Positions 1-7,305 of a stretch of DNA of 22,027 nt are shown here, one piece after another. Position numbers and translations under genes: made by a program. Numbering within the stretch: the first letter of the stretch is position 1; each line of letters opens with the position of its first letter. This DNA comes from a virus, in the IMG/VR virus record IMGVR_UViG_3300048536_000208, positions 1 through 22,027 of that record; one strand, written 5' to 3'. Below the pieces are notes generated by a model that was given only the letters and a program-made list of their open reading frames with translations, made no database searches and was not told the DNA's origin.

Positions 1-268
1 GATTGGCTTCTCTTATAGCGACCAGCTCCGCAAACACCTTACCTTCAAGGCATTCCCACTGCCAGATGTATTCCTTCAGATCACTGATGGCAACTCTTGC
101 ACCAGTCTTCGCCTGTTCGATCTCAAACATTCTGACCCAATCACTTGCGCCAGACTTCGGTGTTACTCTTCCGAATTCAACCAGCTCCGCTAGACTGTGA
201 CCAGTCCAGTTTTTCCAGCTGATTACGTCTGTTACTGTAGGTAGTGTAGGTAGTTTTTGTGTTTTCAT
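1..268 (-). CDS. Partial leftward hypothetical protein (5' end only)
   Basis: The complement is open from an ATG at 268-266 to the left edge: 89 codons with no stop, so the gene continues outside the window. The protein begins MKTQKLPTLPTVTDVISW and includes a Trp-rich stretch (SWKNWTGHSLAELVEFG, later SDWVRMFEIEQAKTG and EYIWQWECLEGKVFAELVAIREAN). It is mildly acidic, has no membrane segment, and ends in predicted helix. I do not recognise a family. Upstream of the start on the minus strand a purine-rich GAGAAAG lies about 8 bases away, a weak ribosome-binding site. It points away from the structural operon, so it probably belongs to an early or replication module read from the divergent control region at 569-1216. 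A short ORF on the plus strand (3-200) lies over it but has no start signal and a less natural composition. I am fairly sure the gene is real and have no opinion on function. Confidence 0.7.
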   Translation of the reverse strand, partial: MKTQKLPTLPTVTDVISWKNWTGHSLAELVEFGRVTPKSGASDWVRMFEIEQAKTGARVAISDLKEYIWQWECLEGKVFAELVAIREAN

Positions 269-307
269 AATTTTGTCTTTCTCTATGGTTATCAATGGCT
301 TGTATCA

Positions 308-568
308 TCAGTGCCATGGTAGCCATCCATGACATACGCTTATGCGTTTCAACGTCTCGCTGGTTTCCAACACCAGCCCAGTGCATCTACCATCTTGGCT
401 CCAGTGGTCATCGCATACTCTGCTCGACTGGCACTTAGGTTTCAACACTCGCATCCATCGGCACTCGCACTGGTAGTGGTCAAAGTGGGTCGGATGGCTA
501 ACTGCATCTGCATGAAGATGTCTGACATAACCGAATTTCAACATGGCTGGTAGATCATCCCTGCACAT
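308..568 (-). CDS. Doubtful small Cys/His-rich protein
   Basis: A leftward 86-codon ORF from ATG 568 (or an internal ATG at residue 9) to a TGA at 308-310. It lies about 40 bases upstream of the partial gene at 1-268 and in the same direction. The product holds seven cysteines and several histidines; HYQCECRW and KPKCQSSRVC are spaced so that a small zinc-binding fold is conceivable. Against it, there is no Shine-Dalgarno site, the composition is unusual (many His, Trp and Cys), and overlapping ORFs occur in other frames (329-553 on plus, 177-386 on minus). It could equally be non-coding leader of the leftward gene. Listed because nothing better explains this stretch. Confidence 0.3.
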   Translation of the reverse strand: MCRDDLPAMLKFGYVRHLHADAVSHPTHFDHYQCECRWMRVLKPKCQSSRVCDDHWSQDGRCTGLVLETSETLKRISVCHGWLPWH

Positions 569-847
569 TCATGTATATGTGGGAAGCACTACTCAGCGTG
601 ATCGCTGGCGATTCGGAAGTTAACTACAAAGAACGACCACCAGTATAAACTAGTTTTCGACATGCGTAAAGGAAAATCGTATCCTTAGATATGTTGCCCA
701 TAGTATTGACAGTCAACGACTTATGTAATCTGGGCATAAGTAAATGTGAGAAAAATGCATCTAAAATGCAACCAGTAAACAGTGCTTGGCTGGTAATCCA
801 TTTCTGCTAGGCGTGCTAAATATACCACTCATAACAGTGCAGTCTGC

Positions 848-872
848 TTAGATTATCTAACCTTATCTAAGG
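848..872. promoter_or_regulatory. Two adjacent small palindromes, operator-like
   Basis: TTAGAT-T-ATCTAA (848-860) is a perfect 6-bp inverted repeat around one base. It is followed at once by CCTTA-TC-TAAGG (861-872), a 5-bp inverted repeat around two bases. Both contain the word TTATCTAA (853-860, 863-870). Side-by-side palindromes upstream of divergent operons are typical repressor sites, but no repressor gene is identified in the window. Confidence 0.35.
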
Positions 873-974
873 CAATGTCCACAGTAGTCTCTGAGCATCA
901 ACGACTTACGTCACAGGGCAGGATAAAGGGGAGGAGGGGGTCGCGCGAAGAGCGTCGGACTTTCCTATCATATA

Positions 975-1043
975 TATAATACACCCCTTAAAAAAATCCA
1001 CTACTCATTGGGGCTTGACAAGTCCCCCAGAATCCTACATAAC
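975..1043 (+). promoter_or_regulatory. Candidate promoter elements for the packaging operon
   Basis: TATAAT at 975-980 has no good -35. TTGACA at 1015-1020 is a perfect -35 but is followed by only weak -10 matches (TACATA at 1036-1041 with a 15-bp spacer). Either could start a rightward transcript with a leader of about 170-230 bases that contains the repeats at 1097-1207. Not decisive. Confidence 0.3.
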
Positions 1044-1096
1044 CTACATAAGATACAAAGATGCCCTTACCTATCCCAGACTTCTTTATAAAATAT

Positions 1097-1120
1097 TATA
1101 TGTATAATTATATGTATAAT
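1097..1120. repeat. 12-bp AT-rich tandem repeat
   Basis: The unit tatatgtataat occurs twice in a row (1097-1108 and 1109-1120). Each copy contains TATAAT preceded by TG, so each can double as a -10-like element. It sits about 100 bases before the first gene of the operon. Confidence 0.6.
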
Positions 1121-1132
1121 GGTATAGGTATT

Positions 1133-1207
1133 GCAAAATTGCAATTGGTTATCGCAAAACTGCAAATGGGTTTACAGTAAAGCCAATTACAAAACTGCAA
1201 ATGGGTT
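1133..1207. repeat. Direct repeats upstream of the small terminase gene
   Basis: The 18-base word caaaactgcaaatgggtt is perfect at 1155-1172 and 1190-1207, starts 35 bp apart. A degenerate copy (gcaaaattgcaattggtt) lies at 1133-1150. The last copy ends 9 bases before the start codon at 1217, so a protein bound here would block translation or transcription of the operon. The repeats could be operators, or a binding site for the small terminase encoded immediately downstream. Confidence 0.65.
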
Positions 1208-1216
1208 AAAGGAAAT

Positions 1217-1789
1217 ATGAGTGTTCTAGAAGAGAAAGATCAGTTAATGCAAAGCATATCCAATGCTATTGTAGAGATTCAGCGCACCAAGGAGGCGGAC
1301 AAGATAAAAAGCCTATCTAGGCACAATCCAGAGAAGGTAGCGAAGATACTCTATCTACACGCACTGGGCTGTTCGCAAACGAACATGATTCGCAGGCACT
1401 CAATATCCAGAAGCACAGTCGTGCAGGTGCTAGCGGACTACGCGGATCACACAAACTCCTTTCGTGAGCTAGGAGGACAGCTAGCGGCTAGGAGCTACAT
1501 CAACTTGGAATCCCTAGAGGAAGATATGATTGATGCCCTTCGGGTTAAACTAGAGGGTGGCTACGAGCCAGAGTTCAGAGACCTAAAGGAAATATCCATT
1601 GCTAAAGCAAACTCCCAGAGGCAAGCCATGACCGCTAGAGGCGAGGCATCCCAAGTGCTGGACATAAACAACAACTACACACTTGATGACTTCAACGAGA
1701 CCCTTTTAGCCGCCAAGAACAGGATCAAGAAGATAAAGGAGGAAGCTATAGAAGCCCAAGTTCTAGAAGAGGAGGATTCCAGTGGATGA
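1217..1789 (+). CDS. terS: Terminase small subunit candidate (HTH protein)
   Basis: 190 residues. It is the first gene of the rightward operon, one small gene before the large terminase, which is the usual place for the DNA-recognition subunit. Residues about 39-75 form a helix-turn-helix (EKVAKILYLHALGCSQ followed by HSISRSTVVQVLADY), resembling the N-terminal DNA-binding domain of small terminases. The middle is helical and acidic. Residues about 163-187 (ETLLAAKNRIKKIKEEAIEAQ) look like a coiled coil suited to ring assembly. AAGGA at 1209-1213 is a close ribosome-binding site. The gene overlaps the next by 8 bases. Function rests on position and the HTH, since small terminases are poorly conserved; an operon regulator is the alternative. 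Confidence 0.7.
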   Translation: MSVLEEKDQLMQSISNAIVEIQRTKEADKIKSLSRHNPEKVAKILYLHALGCSQTNMIRRHSISRSTVVQVLADYADHTNSFRELGGQLAARSYINLESLEEDMIDALRVKLEGGYEPEFRDLKEISIAKANSQRQAMTARGEASQVLDINNNYTLDDFNETLLAAKNRIKKIKEEAIEAQVLEEEDSSG

Positions 1790-1979
1790 AGAGATTCTAT
1801 CTAAGCTAAAAGAAATACTCGGCGAGCACTACCCCAACTACCTAATAGTAGTTCTGGATGAAGAGGGAGAAGTGCAGTCCGAATACACAACGGTATCCGT
1901 AGCCCGAATGCTACTAAGGGAAGCCTCCTTGGACTTCAGGGATGACAACGTAGAAGTAATCTGGGACGAAGGAGAATAA
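1782..1979 (+). CDS. Small acidic hypothetical protein
   Basis: 65 residues, very acidic (MDEEILSKLKEILGEHYPNYL... ending DNVEVIWDEGE), with an alternating helix/strand pattern. It starts with GTG at 1782, overlapping the terminase small subunit by 8 bases. A strong GAGGAGG at 1769-1775, six bases upstream, decides this start. The stop shares one base with the ATG of the large terminase (TAATG), so the three genes are translationally coupled. The family is unrecognised. The position between the two terminase subunits suggests a packaging accessory role, but this is inference only. Confidence 0.75.
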   Translation: MDEEILSKLKEILGEHYPNYLIVVLDEEGEVQSEYTTVSVARMLLREASLDFRDDNVEVIWDEGE

Positions 1980-3628
1980 TGGAACTCAAGTTTACACCGC
2001 ACCCCCTCATAGAAGCCCCTACGGACGAAGAAATAGTTCTCTTAGGGGAGAGTGACCCCCAAGCCCTTCAAGAGCTTCATAGGGTGCGTGAGGGGCTTAT
2101 ACGGGCATCACAGGAGGACCCCCTGCGCCACGGTTTCGACCTAGAGGGCTGGAGCAGAATCCGCTTGGCACTCAATGCCTATAACGAAGTTCTGGCACTA
2201 GGGGGAAATAGAAGTGGTAAGACAACGGGGTGCGCGAAGCTAGTGATGGAAGCCGTGACCAACAACATAGAGGGACACATCGTATGCTTCTCTCAGAATG
2301 CAGATACCTCTGTCAAGGTTCAGCAAGCCGCAGTATGGGAGATGATGCCCAAGGAGTTCAAGAAGAAGACCAAGAGCATAGAGGGCTACATAAACTTCAG
2401 TATGCAGAATGGATTCACGGGTTCCTCTTTTATCTTTCCAGACACGAGGACGAGGGTGGACTTCAAGACATATACCCAGTTCTCCAACAACCAGACTATC
2501 CTAGAGGGTTTTGAGTTCGGGTTCAAGGGAGACCCAGAGCTAAACATAGGCGCGTGGCTCGATGAGTATCTGGGGGATGCACAATTGGTAAACACCCTGC
2601 GCTTCCGACTGGCTACCAGAAACTCCAAAATGCTACTGGGATTCACACCCATTGACGGATTCACACCCTTCGTTGCGGAATACCAGAGGGATGCTAGGAC
2701 ACTGGAAACAAAACCCGCGGAACTCATGGACAACAGGGAAGTCCCCGTTGTTCAATACGCTCCCCAGAGGGACGCTGGTGTCATATACTTGCATTCCGAC
2801 GAGAACCCCTTTGGGGGATACGAGCGTATCAAGAAGGACTTAATTGGTCGCCCAGATGAGGAGATCATGGTTCGCGCATACGGCATCCCAGTCAAGAGCA
2901 TCACTTCTCTCCTACCCCTGTTCTCCACAGAAGTCCAAGTGCTCGGAGAGGAACCCAATTCAGAGGGCTGGACTTTTCCTGACATCTCTGGAGATGACTT
3001 CACTAGCTATCAAGTAGTTGACCCCGCGGGAGCCAGAAACTTCTCTGCCATTTGGGCTTCGGTTAATTCAGAGGGCGAAGTGTATATCCGCAAGGAGTTC
3101 CCAGAAAGGTCGCAATACGGAGAGTGGGCACTCTTCGGGGAGAAGTGGAAGTATGGTCCAGCCGCCAAGAAGATAGGATACGATATAGAGGGATACTGCG
3201 CACTCTTTGACGACATAGAGGAAGAGATAGATATGGATGTCTTTGAGCGCATAGGGGACTCCAGATACTTTGCTAGGGAAAACGAGAATAACTTAGACCT
3301 CTTTGCTTCCTTCTCGGAATTCGGCTATGACTTTGTCCCCTCCGATGGTAGGCGAGAAGTAGTGGGCATACAGGCACTGGACGATTGGTTTTCATACAAT
3401 CCGAACTACGAGCTGGATGAAGCCAACAAGCCCAGATGTTATATACACGAATCCTGCGAGAATCTAATAGATAGTCTTATTAATTACAACGCCCAAGGTA
3501 AATCAGACGAAGCACTAAAGGACTTCTTTGACTTAATCCGATATTTGCGAATGGCAAATGCTGGTGATGGACCCATCCACTACTCGGATGCGGACTTTGA
3601 GCAAACAAGAACAACAGGAGGATACTAA
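1979..3628 (+). CDS. terL: Terminase large subunit (packaging ATPase/nuclease)
   Basis: 549 residues, normal length for the family. It is the motor that translocates DNA through the portal and cuts the concatemer. The N-terminal ATPase has Walker A GGNRSGKT (about residues 75-82), Walker B GAWLDEY with the Asp-Glu pair near 195-196, and the coupling motif GFTP (about 221-224). The C-terminal RNase-H-like nuclease has an acidic residue in VVDPAG (D348), GDSRYF near 426-431 and a late Asp in FFDLIRYL (about D518), giving the expected three-carboxylate pattern. AAGGAG at 1969-1974 serves the start, and the ATG overlaps the upstream stop. Its own stop overlaps the next ATG (3628). The gene is rich in CCC and GGG runs. 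The identification is firm; the subfamily is not. Confidence 0.95.
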   Translation: MELKFTPHPLIEAPTDEEIVLLGESDPQALQELHRVREGLIRASQEDPLRHGFDLEGWSRIRLALNAYNEVLALGGNRSGKTTGCAKLVMEAVTNNIEGHIVCFSQNADTSVKVQQAAVWEMMPKEFKKKTKSIEGYINFSMQNGFTGSSFIFPDTRTRVDFKTYTQFSNNQTILEGFEFGFKGDPELNIGAWLDEYLGDAQLVNTLRFRLATRNSKMLLGFTPIDGFTPFVAEYQRDARTLETKPAELMDNREVPVVQYAPQRDAGVIYLHSDENPFGGYERIKKDLIGRPDEEIMVRAYGIPVKSITSLLPLFSTEVQVLGEEPNSEGWTFPDISGDDFTSYQVVDPAGARNFSAIWASVNSEGEVYIRKEFPERSQYGEWALFGEKWKYGPAAKKIGYDIEGYCALFDDIEEEIDMDVFERIGDSRYFARENENNLDLFASFSEFGYDFVPSDGRREVVGIQALDDWFSYNPNYELDEANKPRCYIHESCENLIDSLINYNAQGKSDEALKDFFDLIRYLRMANAGDGPIHYSDADFEQTRTTGGY

Positions 3629-4050
3629 TGAAACAAAAAGAACTAGCAGATAAATACGGGGTTACTCCCCAGAAAATAGGTCAGATAAGGAAGAAGGTAT
3701 GCGAGGATAAGGATTATTGCATAAAAACAAAAAATCTAAGCCCAGAGGGAATCAAAAAGATTGAGGACTACTTTGAGGAAAAGGATGACAAAATACTGGA
3801 ACCCCAGTTTGTTCGTGTTCAAATAATTGCATCCACCCCCAACCCCCTCTTTTATTTCTGCAAGAGACTGGACCCCCCTAAAAGAAAAGTAGTTGTAGCA
3901 ATACCCTCAACTCATGTTAGAGCAATGAGACCCCAGTTGGTTTTCAAAGCTCAAATTATTGAAAAATCCGACGAGCAATTTTACCGCCATGAGATTATCT
4001 ACCAAAGAGAATTTAACAGACAAAAAGGAATTAAAGAAGCTGGTCGCTAA
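3628..4050 (+). CDS. Small HTH-type DNA-binding protein
   Basis: 140 residues. The N-terminus (KELADKYGVTPQKIGQIRKKV, about residues 3-24) reads as a helix-turn-helix of the kind found in MerR/excisionase-like and terminase-associated proteins. The remainder is basic with strand-like segments (FVRVQIIAS, RKVVVAIPS, LVFKAQIIEKS). It has the best Shine-Dalgarno in the window, AGGAGG at 3616-3621, six bases before the ATG, and the start overlaps the terminase stop (TAATG). It could be a second terminase accessory, a regulator of late genes, or a virion-completion factor. The sequence does not say which. Confidence 0.7.
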   Translation: MKQKELADKYGVTPQKIGQIRKKVCEDKDYCIKTKNLSPEGIKKIEDYFEEKDDKILEPQFVRVQIIASTPNPLFYFCKRLDPPKRKVVVAIPSTHVRAMRPQLVFKAQIIEKSDEQFYRHEIIYQREFNRQKGIKEAGR

Positions 4051-4222
4051 ACACTGCGATGCATACGTCCAATGGGAGATGTTGCACAGAGCGCATTTGT
4101 TTACAATTGACGAGATACCCCTTGATCATTTTTTGGATGTAATAGGAAGAGACCCCCTGTGGTATAATACATTCTTGAATAACATTAAAGTTAGGCTAAC
4201 AAATAAAACCCCTATGATATAA
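3989..4222 (+). CDS. Small hypothetical protein
   Basis: 77 residues if started at ATG 3989; an in-frame TTG at 3959 would add ten residues and a longer overlap. It overlaps the end of the preceding gene by 62 bases in another frame. The product (MRLSTKENLTDKKELKKLVAKHCDAYVQWEM... FLNNIKVRLTNKTPMI) is helical with no recognisable domain. Its C-terminal codons contain two perfect extended -10 promoter words (4160-4168 and 4215-4223) just before the portal gene, so the DNA serves both purposes. Function unknown. Confidence 0.6.
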   Translation: MRLSTKENLTDKKELKKLVAKHCDAYVQWEMLHRAHLFTIDEIPLDHFLDVIGRDPLWYNTFLNNIKVRLTNKTPMI

Positions 4223-4223
4223 T
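4152..4223 (+). promoter_or_regulatory. Two extended -10 promoters before the portal gene
   Basis: TGG-TATAAT at 4160-4168 and TGA-TATAAT at 4215-4223 both match the extended -10 consensus TGnTATAAT exactly. Both are preceded by a C run: ACCCCCTG from 4152 and AACCCCTA from 4207. No -35 is visible. A transcript from the second would start near 4230, only about three bases before the portal ATG at 4233, giving a near-leaderless mRNA. The same word recurs at 18549-18564. Confidence 0.55.
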
Positions 4224-4232
4224 TTGCACTCC

Positions 4233-6326
4233 ATGGAAGATAAAGAGCTAGAAGCATACTACGTTACCTCTAAGCCAGATATAAATGAATTAAAACGTGA
4301 CTACGAAGCGGATGTCACTGAACTAAGTTCGTATGTATCGCAGTGCCAAGACAGTTATAATAATCGCAACGCTGAGTGGGTAGGAAAGAACAACCAACTC
4401 ACCAAGACTGGTGATGACGCATTCCCTTGGGATGGTGCGTCGGACAACGAGGTCAGGCTCATTGAGCAGTGCATAACCACCTATGTGGGACTAATGATGA
4501 ATGCTCTTAGCCGAGCTAACATTCGTGCGTATGCTACTGAGGCATCCGATGTTAAGCAAGCGAGTGTTATTTCTAACTTTCTAAAATATATGCAGAAATC
4601 CTATATCAAGGACTTTGCTTCCGAATGCGAAACCGCGGCTAACAACCTGCTGGAAAAGGGAATAGCAATTACCTACGTGGACTGGGAAATGAAATCCAGA
4701 ACGCACGATGAGGAATTTAATTTAGAACTAATTCAACAAGTTGCACCAGAACTCTATGAGCTTCTTGCGGATGAGAATCGGGACGACGAAACAATTGCCA
4801 TGATGACGGATATGTTTGAATACGTTGATATCCCCAAGGCAAAAAAAGCACTCGTAGAACTCAGGGACTTCGGAGTAGCAAAAATACCAGTAGCCAAAAA
4901 AGATGTCTCAAGACCCTTCGTGGAAACAAAGTTCTCTGATATTGATATTGTTATTCCTAGTTATGTTACGGATATACAACGCTCACCTAGAGTCCATATG
5001 CGAGCATTTCTCACCCCACAGGAAATTGAGAATTGTGTGGAGACAAAGGGATGGGATGCAGAAGTAGCACAGAATTTAATTGATAACTACAGGGGCTTTG
5101 ATTATTCTGGTATGAACCAGACTACATATAGCTCAATGCGCTCCTCTCAAAGCAGAGGGGGTTCTACCTACGGGATGTCTGGCATGGTGGACTCCAAGGA
5201 CTTGATTGAGGTTATCTACACATACCGCAGACTGATAGACGAGAAAAGTAACTCAGAGGGAATGTATCTAACTGTTTGGAATCCTAGATTAACTACTGGA
5301 TATCTAAGCAACGAACTACTTTCTGGATATGACAAATACCCCTTTGTCCTGACTCGACTCAGCAACGCTGGTAAACGAATTTACGACGTAAATACATTTG
5401 GTGATCTCCTTCGGGGTCCACAAAAACAAATGAAAACACTGAGAGACGGATGGAGTGATCAAATGGCTTTGGCTGTTGCACCACCCTTACTTCACCCAGT
5501 GGGTCGCCCACCAGCACAGATGGGTGCGGGCGCGTGGATCGGTGTTCGTGCAAACGAAAAGTTTGAATACATGAACGTCCCCAATACTTCTGGAGCCGCT
5601 AGCCAGCTAGAGAAGTATGTTCAACAGGAAGCCATGGACTTGATTGGACTAAACGAGGGAAGCCAATTAAGTCAGCAACGCCAGCAGTTCTTTATTAACA
5701 AGTTCCTTACGCATTGCTCTGACATTCTAAAGCTAGCATATAAGGCTTTCTTGGTATTTGGTCCAGACGAAAAGTTCTTCCGAGTAACTGGATACCCCAA
5801 CGAAATGGTTATCTACCGTTCCCCAGAGGACGAGGAGATCGACGTTTGCATATCCTTCGATGTTCAAAACCAAGACCCAGAAATGATGAAAGCCAAGATA
5901 CAATCCATACTTGAGCTTGCCAGAAACTCACCAAGTAATACCTTTAATCTACAGGCGGCAGAGCAACTTGCGGCAAATGCCATTGATCCAAGTATCGCTG
6001 ATGTTATTATTCAGCCCGAAGGACAAGGACAAGAGGAAATGGTTAAGGATGTTACTGATGACCTCACCAAGATATACGCTGGAATCCCAGTGGGAGCTAG
6101 ACCCAATGGTGGTCAGATTGCCATGCAGGTCATACAGGAATACACTCAGCAAGAGGATATTCAGAAGCGTATGTCAACGGATGCGGGCTTCGTGGCTAAC
6201 ATTCAGAACTACGGTGCTCAGTATCAGCAACAAGTTGTCCAACAGCAGAACGCTGAAATTGGACGCTTGGGAACAGCCCCAGCTCAAATGGGTTCAGTTA
6301 AAACTCAAAACATAGAAGAATCCTAA
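4233..6326 (+). CDS. Portal protein (head-tail connector)
   Basis: 697 residues from ATG 4233; a TTG at 4224 in frame is less likely. The length matches P22/T7-like podovirus portals. It forms the dodecameric ring through which DNA enters and leaves and to which terminase docks. Supporting features: position directly after terminase, an N-terminal helical segment with AFPWDGASDNEVRLIEQ, a central core (LTRLSNAGKRIYDVNTFGDLL, then QKQMKTLRDGWSDQMALA and PPLLHPVGRPPAQMGAGAW) that resembles the stem/wing core of this family, and a Gln-rich helical C-terminus (about 620-690) like the barrel of long portals. There is no Shine-Dalgarno site, and the start lies next to an extended -10 promoter. Its stop overlaps the next ATG (TAATG at 6326). 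Confidence 0.9.
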   Translation: MEDKELEAYYVTSKPDINELKRDYEADVTELSSYVSQCQDSYNNRNAEWVGKNNQLTKTGDDAFPWDGASDNEVRLIEQCITTYVGLMMNALSRANIRAYATEASDVKQASVISNFLKYMQKSYIKDFASECETAANNLLEKGIAITYVDWEMKSRTHDEEFNLELIQQVAPELYELLADENRDDETIAMMTDMFEYVDIPKAKKALVELRDFGVAKIPVAKKDVSRPFVETKFSDIDIVIPSYVTDIQRSPRVHMRAFLTPQEIENCVETKGWDAEVAQNLIDNYRGFDYSGMNQTTYSSMRSSQSRGGSTYGMSGMVDSKDLIEVIYTYRRLIDEKSNSEGMYLTVWNPRLTTGYLSNELLSGYDKYPFVLTRLSNAGKRIYDVNTFGDLLRGPQKQMKTLRDGWSDQMALAVAPPLLHPVGRPPAQMGAGAWIGVRANEKFEYMNVPNTSGAASQLEKYVQQEAMDLIGLNEGSQLSQQRQQFFINKFLTHCSDILKLAYKAFLVFGPDEKFFRVTGYPNEMVIYRSPEDEEIDVCISFDVQNQDPEMMKAKIQSILELARNSPSNTFNLQAAEQLAANAIDPSIADVIIQPEGQGQEEMVKDVTDDLTKIYAGIPVGARPNGGQIAMQVIQEYTQQEDIQKRMSTDAGFVANIQNYGAQYQQQVVQQQNAEIGRLGTAPAQMGSVKTQNIEES

Positions 6327-6556
6327 TGTCAATCAAGAAAACCGATAGCCTGTCAGAAGCAGTAAACTTCTTATCCAAATATGAACAATATCAATACATT
6401 TTACAATTTATTAAAGAATGCAGGGAAACAAAGTTTCACCTACTTGAAAAAAGTCTGGATGCAACTGAAAGAGCTGATGCAAAAATTATTGGAGCGATGA
6501 TCGAAGATGATTATCTTATTAAAGTTTTAACACCCCAAGAAGATGCCGAGTCCTAA
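6326..6556 (+). CDS. Small helical hypothetical protein
   Basis: 76 residues (MSIKKTDSLSEAVNFLSKYEQYQYILQFIKECRETKFHLLEKSL... LTPQEDAES), predicted almost wholly helical and mildly acidic. It starts on the portal stop (TAATG) and overlaps the next gene by 14 bases, so it is part of the operon. No known domain. Its place after the portal would suit a small connector or assembly protein, but nothing in the sequence proves this. Confidence 0.7.
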   Translation: MSIKKTDSLSEAVNFLSKYEQYQYILQFIKECRETKFHLLEKSLDATERADAKIIGAMIEDDYLIKVLTPQEDAES

Positions 6557-6833
6557 ATCAAGTATGCGTTGCGGAGAAACCCGCAGAAGCACGCGAGCTG
6601 GAAAGAAGATTATGAAGCTCTATTGCTCTGGGGGTAAGAAGAAACTGGTTCATGCTGGAGCATCTGGGTATGGTCATAACTACTCACCCGCGGCTCGCAA
6701 AAATTTTAAGGCTAGGCACAAGTGCTCTACCGCTAAATCGGGAACTGCCAAACACTTGGCTTGCACTAAGCTCTGGGCAGGTAAAGGGGGAAGCAAGAAA
6801 TCATCACCAAAATCAAAGAGAGGCAAATACTAA
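6543..6833 (+). CDS. Small basic Cys-containing virion-type protein
   Basis: 96 residues, strongly basic, with cysteines in MRCGET, KLYCSGG, RHKCSTA and HLACTKLW. The core (KKLVHAGASGYGHNYSPAARKNFKARHKCSTAKSG then AKHLACTKLWAG) resembles a family of short basic proteins I know from aquatic phages and from large eukaryotic DNA viruses, in which a G-x-x-GY turn is followed by a K-x-F-x-A-RH segment and a late Trp. Their function is not established; they are thought to be virion associated. The last residues are a Lys/Ser-rich tail. AAGAAG directly before the ATG is a poor ribosome site; the start overlaps the preceding gene and the stop overlaps the next ATG (6833). Confidence 0.75.
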   Translation: MPSPKSSMRCGETRRSTRAGKKIMKLYCSGGKKKLVHAGASGYGHNYSPAARKNFKARHKCSTAKSGTAKHLACTKLWAGKGGSKKSSPKSKRGKY

Positions 6834-7255
6834 TGGCAATAGGAAAAATACTTAAATACGGCATCAAAGCCGTCAAAGCGGCAAGAAAAGCAAAAGCGTC
6901 TAAAGATTTAGATGCTAGGATTAGAGAAATTCACCTCCTGCGAGATAAAAATAACATAAAAAGGTTTGGGGTAACGGACCCAAAAATTAAAAATATTTAT
7001 AAAAAGCGAACTGAGAATCGACTTAAAAGATACGGCATCTCGCCTCCCAAAACAACAAGAAAGCCCAAGCGTTCATATAAAAGCATGAATCCCGTTGAAA
7101 AGGCATTTACTGCGGCTAAGATTACTGGAAGGGGTATGAATACATTTACAAGTAAAAGTAGATTCGAAAAAGCCGACCGAAGGTTTATAAATACCCTGTA
7201 TGGAGTGGCTGGGGCATCGCAATTAATACCAGCAGTTCGTAGAAAAAAGAAATAA
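6833..7255 (+). CDS. Basic protein, first of three with a shared N-terminus
   Basis: 140 residues, Lys/Arg-rich. It begins MAIGKILKYGIKAVKAARKAKA, an amphipathic basic helix whose pattern (MA-IGK, then K-A-x-K and RKA) recurs in the next two genes; the first 13 bases are identical to those at 7306. The middle (KIKNIYKKRTENRLKRYGISPPKTTRKPKRS) is nucleic-acid-binding in character. The C-terminus has a less charged Gly/Ala segment (YGVAGASQLIPAV) and ends RRKKK. It starts on the upstream stop (TAATG). Likely a DNA-contacting virion or capsid-loading protein, by composition and context. No family assigned. Confidence 0.7.
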   Translation: MAIGKILKYGIKAVKAARKAKASKDLDARIREIHLLRDKNNIKRFGVTDPKIKNIYKKRTENRLKRYGISPPKTTRKPKRSYKSMNPVEKAFTAAKITGRGMNTFTSKSRFEKADRRFINTLYGVAGASQLIPAVRRKKK

Positions 7256-7261
7256 AAGCAG

Positions 7262-7270
7262 TGTGCTATA
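7262..7270 (+). promoter_or_regulatory. Extended -10 promoter TGC-TATAAT
   Basis: A perfect TGnTATAAT in the 50-base gap between the first and second basic-protein genes. There is no clear -35. The predicted start near 7277 would give a leader of about 30 bases without a Shine-Dalgarno before ATG 7306. Confidence 0.55.
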
Positions 7271-7305
7271 ATGCGCTGAACTTTAACACTTAAACAATTA
7301 ACACA

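Larger units (their letters stand above)
569..1216. other. Gene-free divergent control region
   Basis: No credible gene on either strand. It separates the leftward gene(s) from the rightward packaging operon. It holds an 11-base word (tcaacgactta) at 713-723 repeated at 898-908, two adjacent palindromes (848-872), a TATAAT at 975-980, a TTGACA at 1015-1020, a tandem 12-bp AT repeat (1097-1120) and 18-bp direct repeats just before the first gene (1133-1207). The density of such signals suggests regulation of the late operon. An origin or packaging start in this region cannot be excluded. Confidence 0.6.

Noticed and set aside
177-386. Minus-strand 69-codon ORF
   Set aside because: It overlaps the start of the better-supported leftward gene at 1-268 in another frame and has no own signal.
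329-553. Plus-strand 74-codon ORF in the left region
   Set aside because: No ribosome site, overlaps the minus-strand ORF, and the composition gives no domain.
701-740. TTGACA at 706-711 as a promoter
   Set aside because: No acceptable -10 at 16-18 bases; the nearest match is only 12 bases away.
984-1013. Minus-strand hairpin followed by a T run (possible leftward terminator)
   Set aside because: The stem is only about three good pairs with a mismatch, and no leftward gene lies to its right.
4224-4232. TTG start for the portal (700 residues)
   Set aside because: An ATG three codons later is more natural, and neither has a ribosome site that would favour the TTG.
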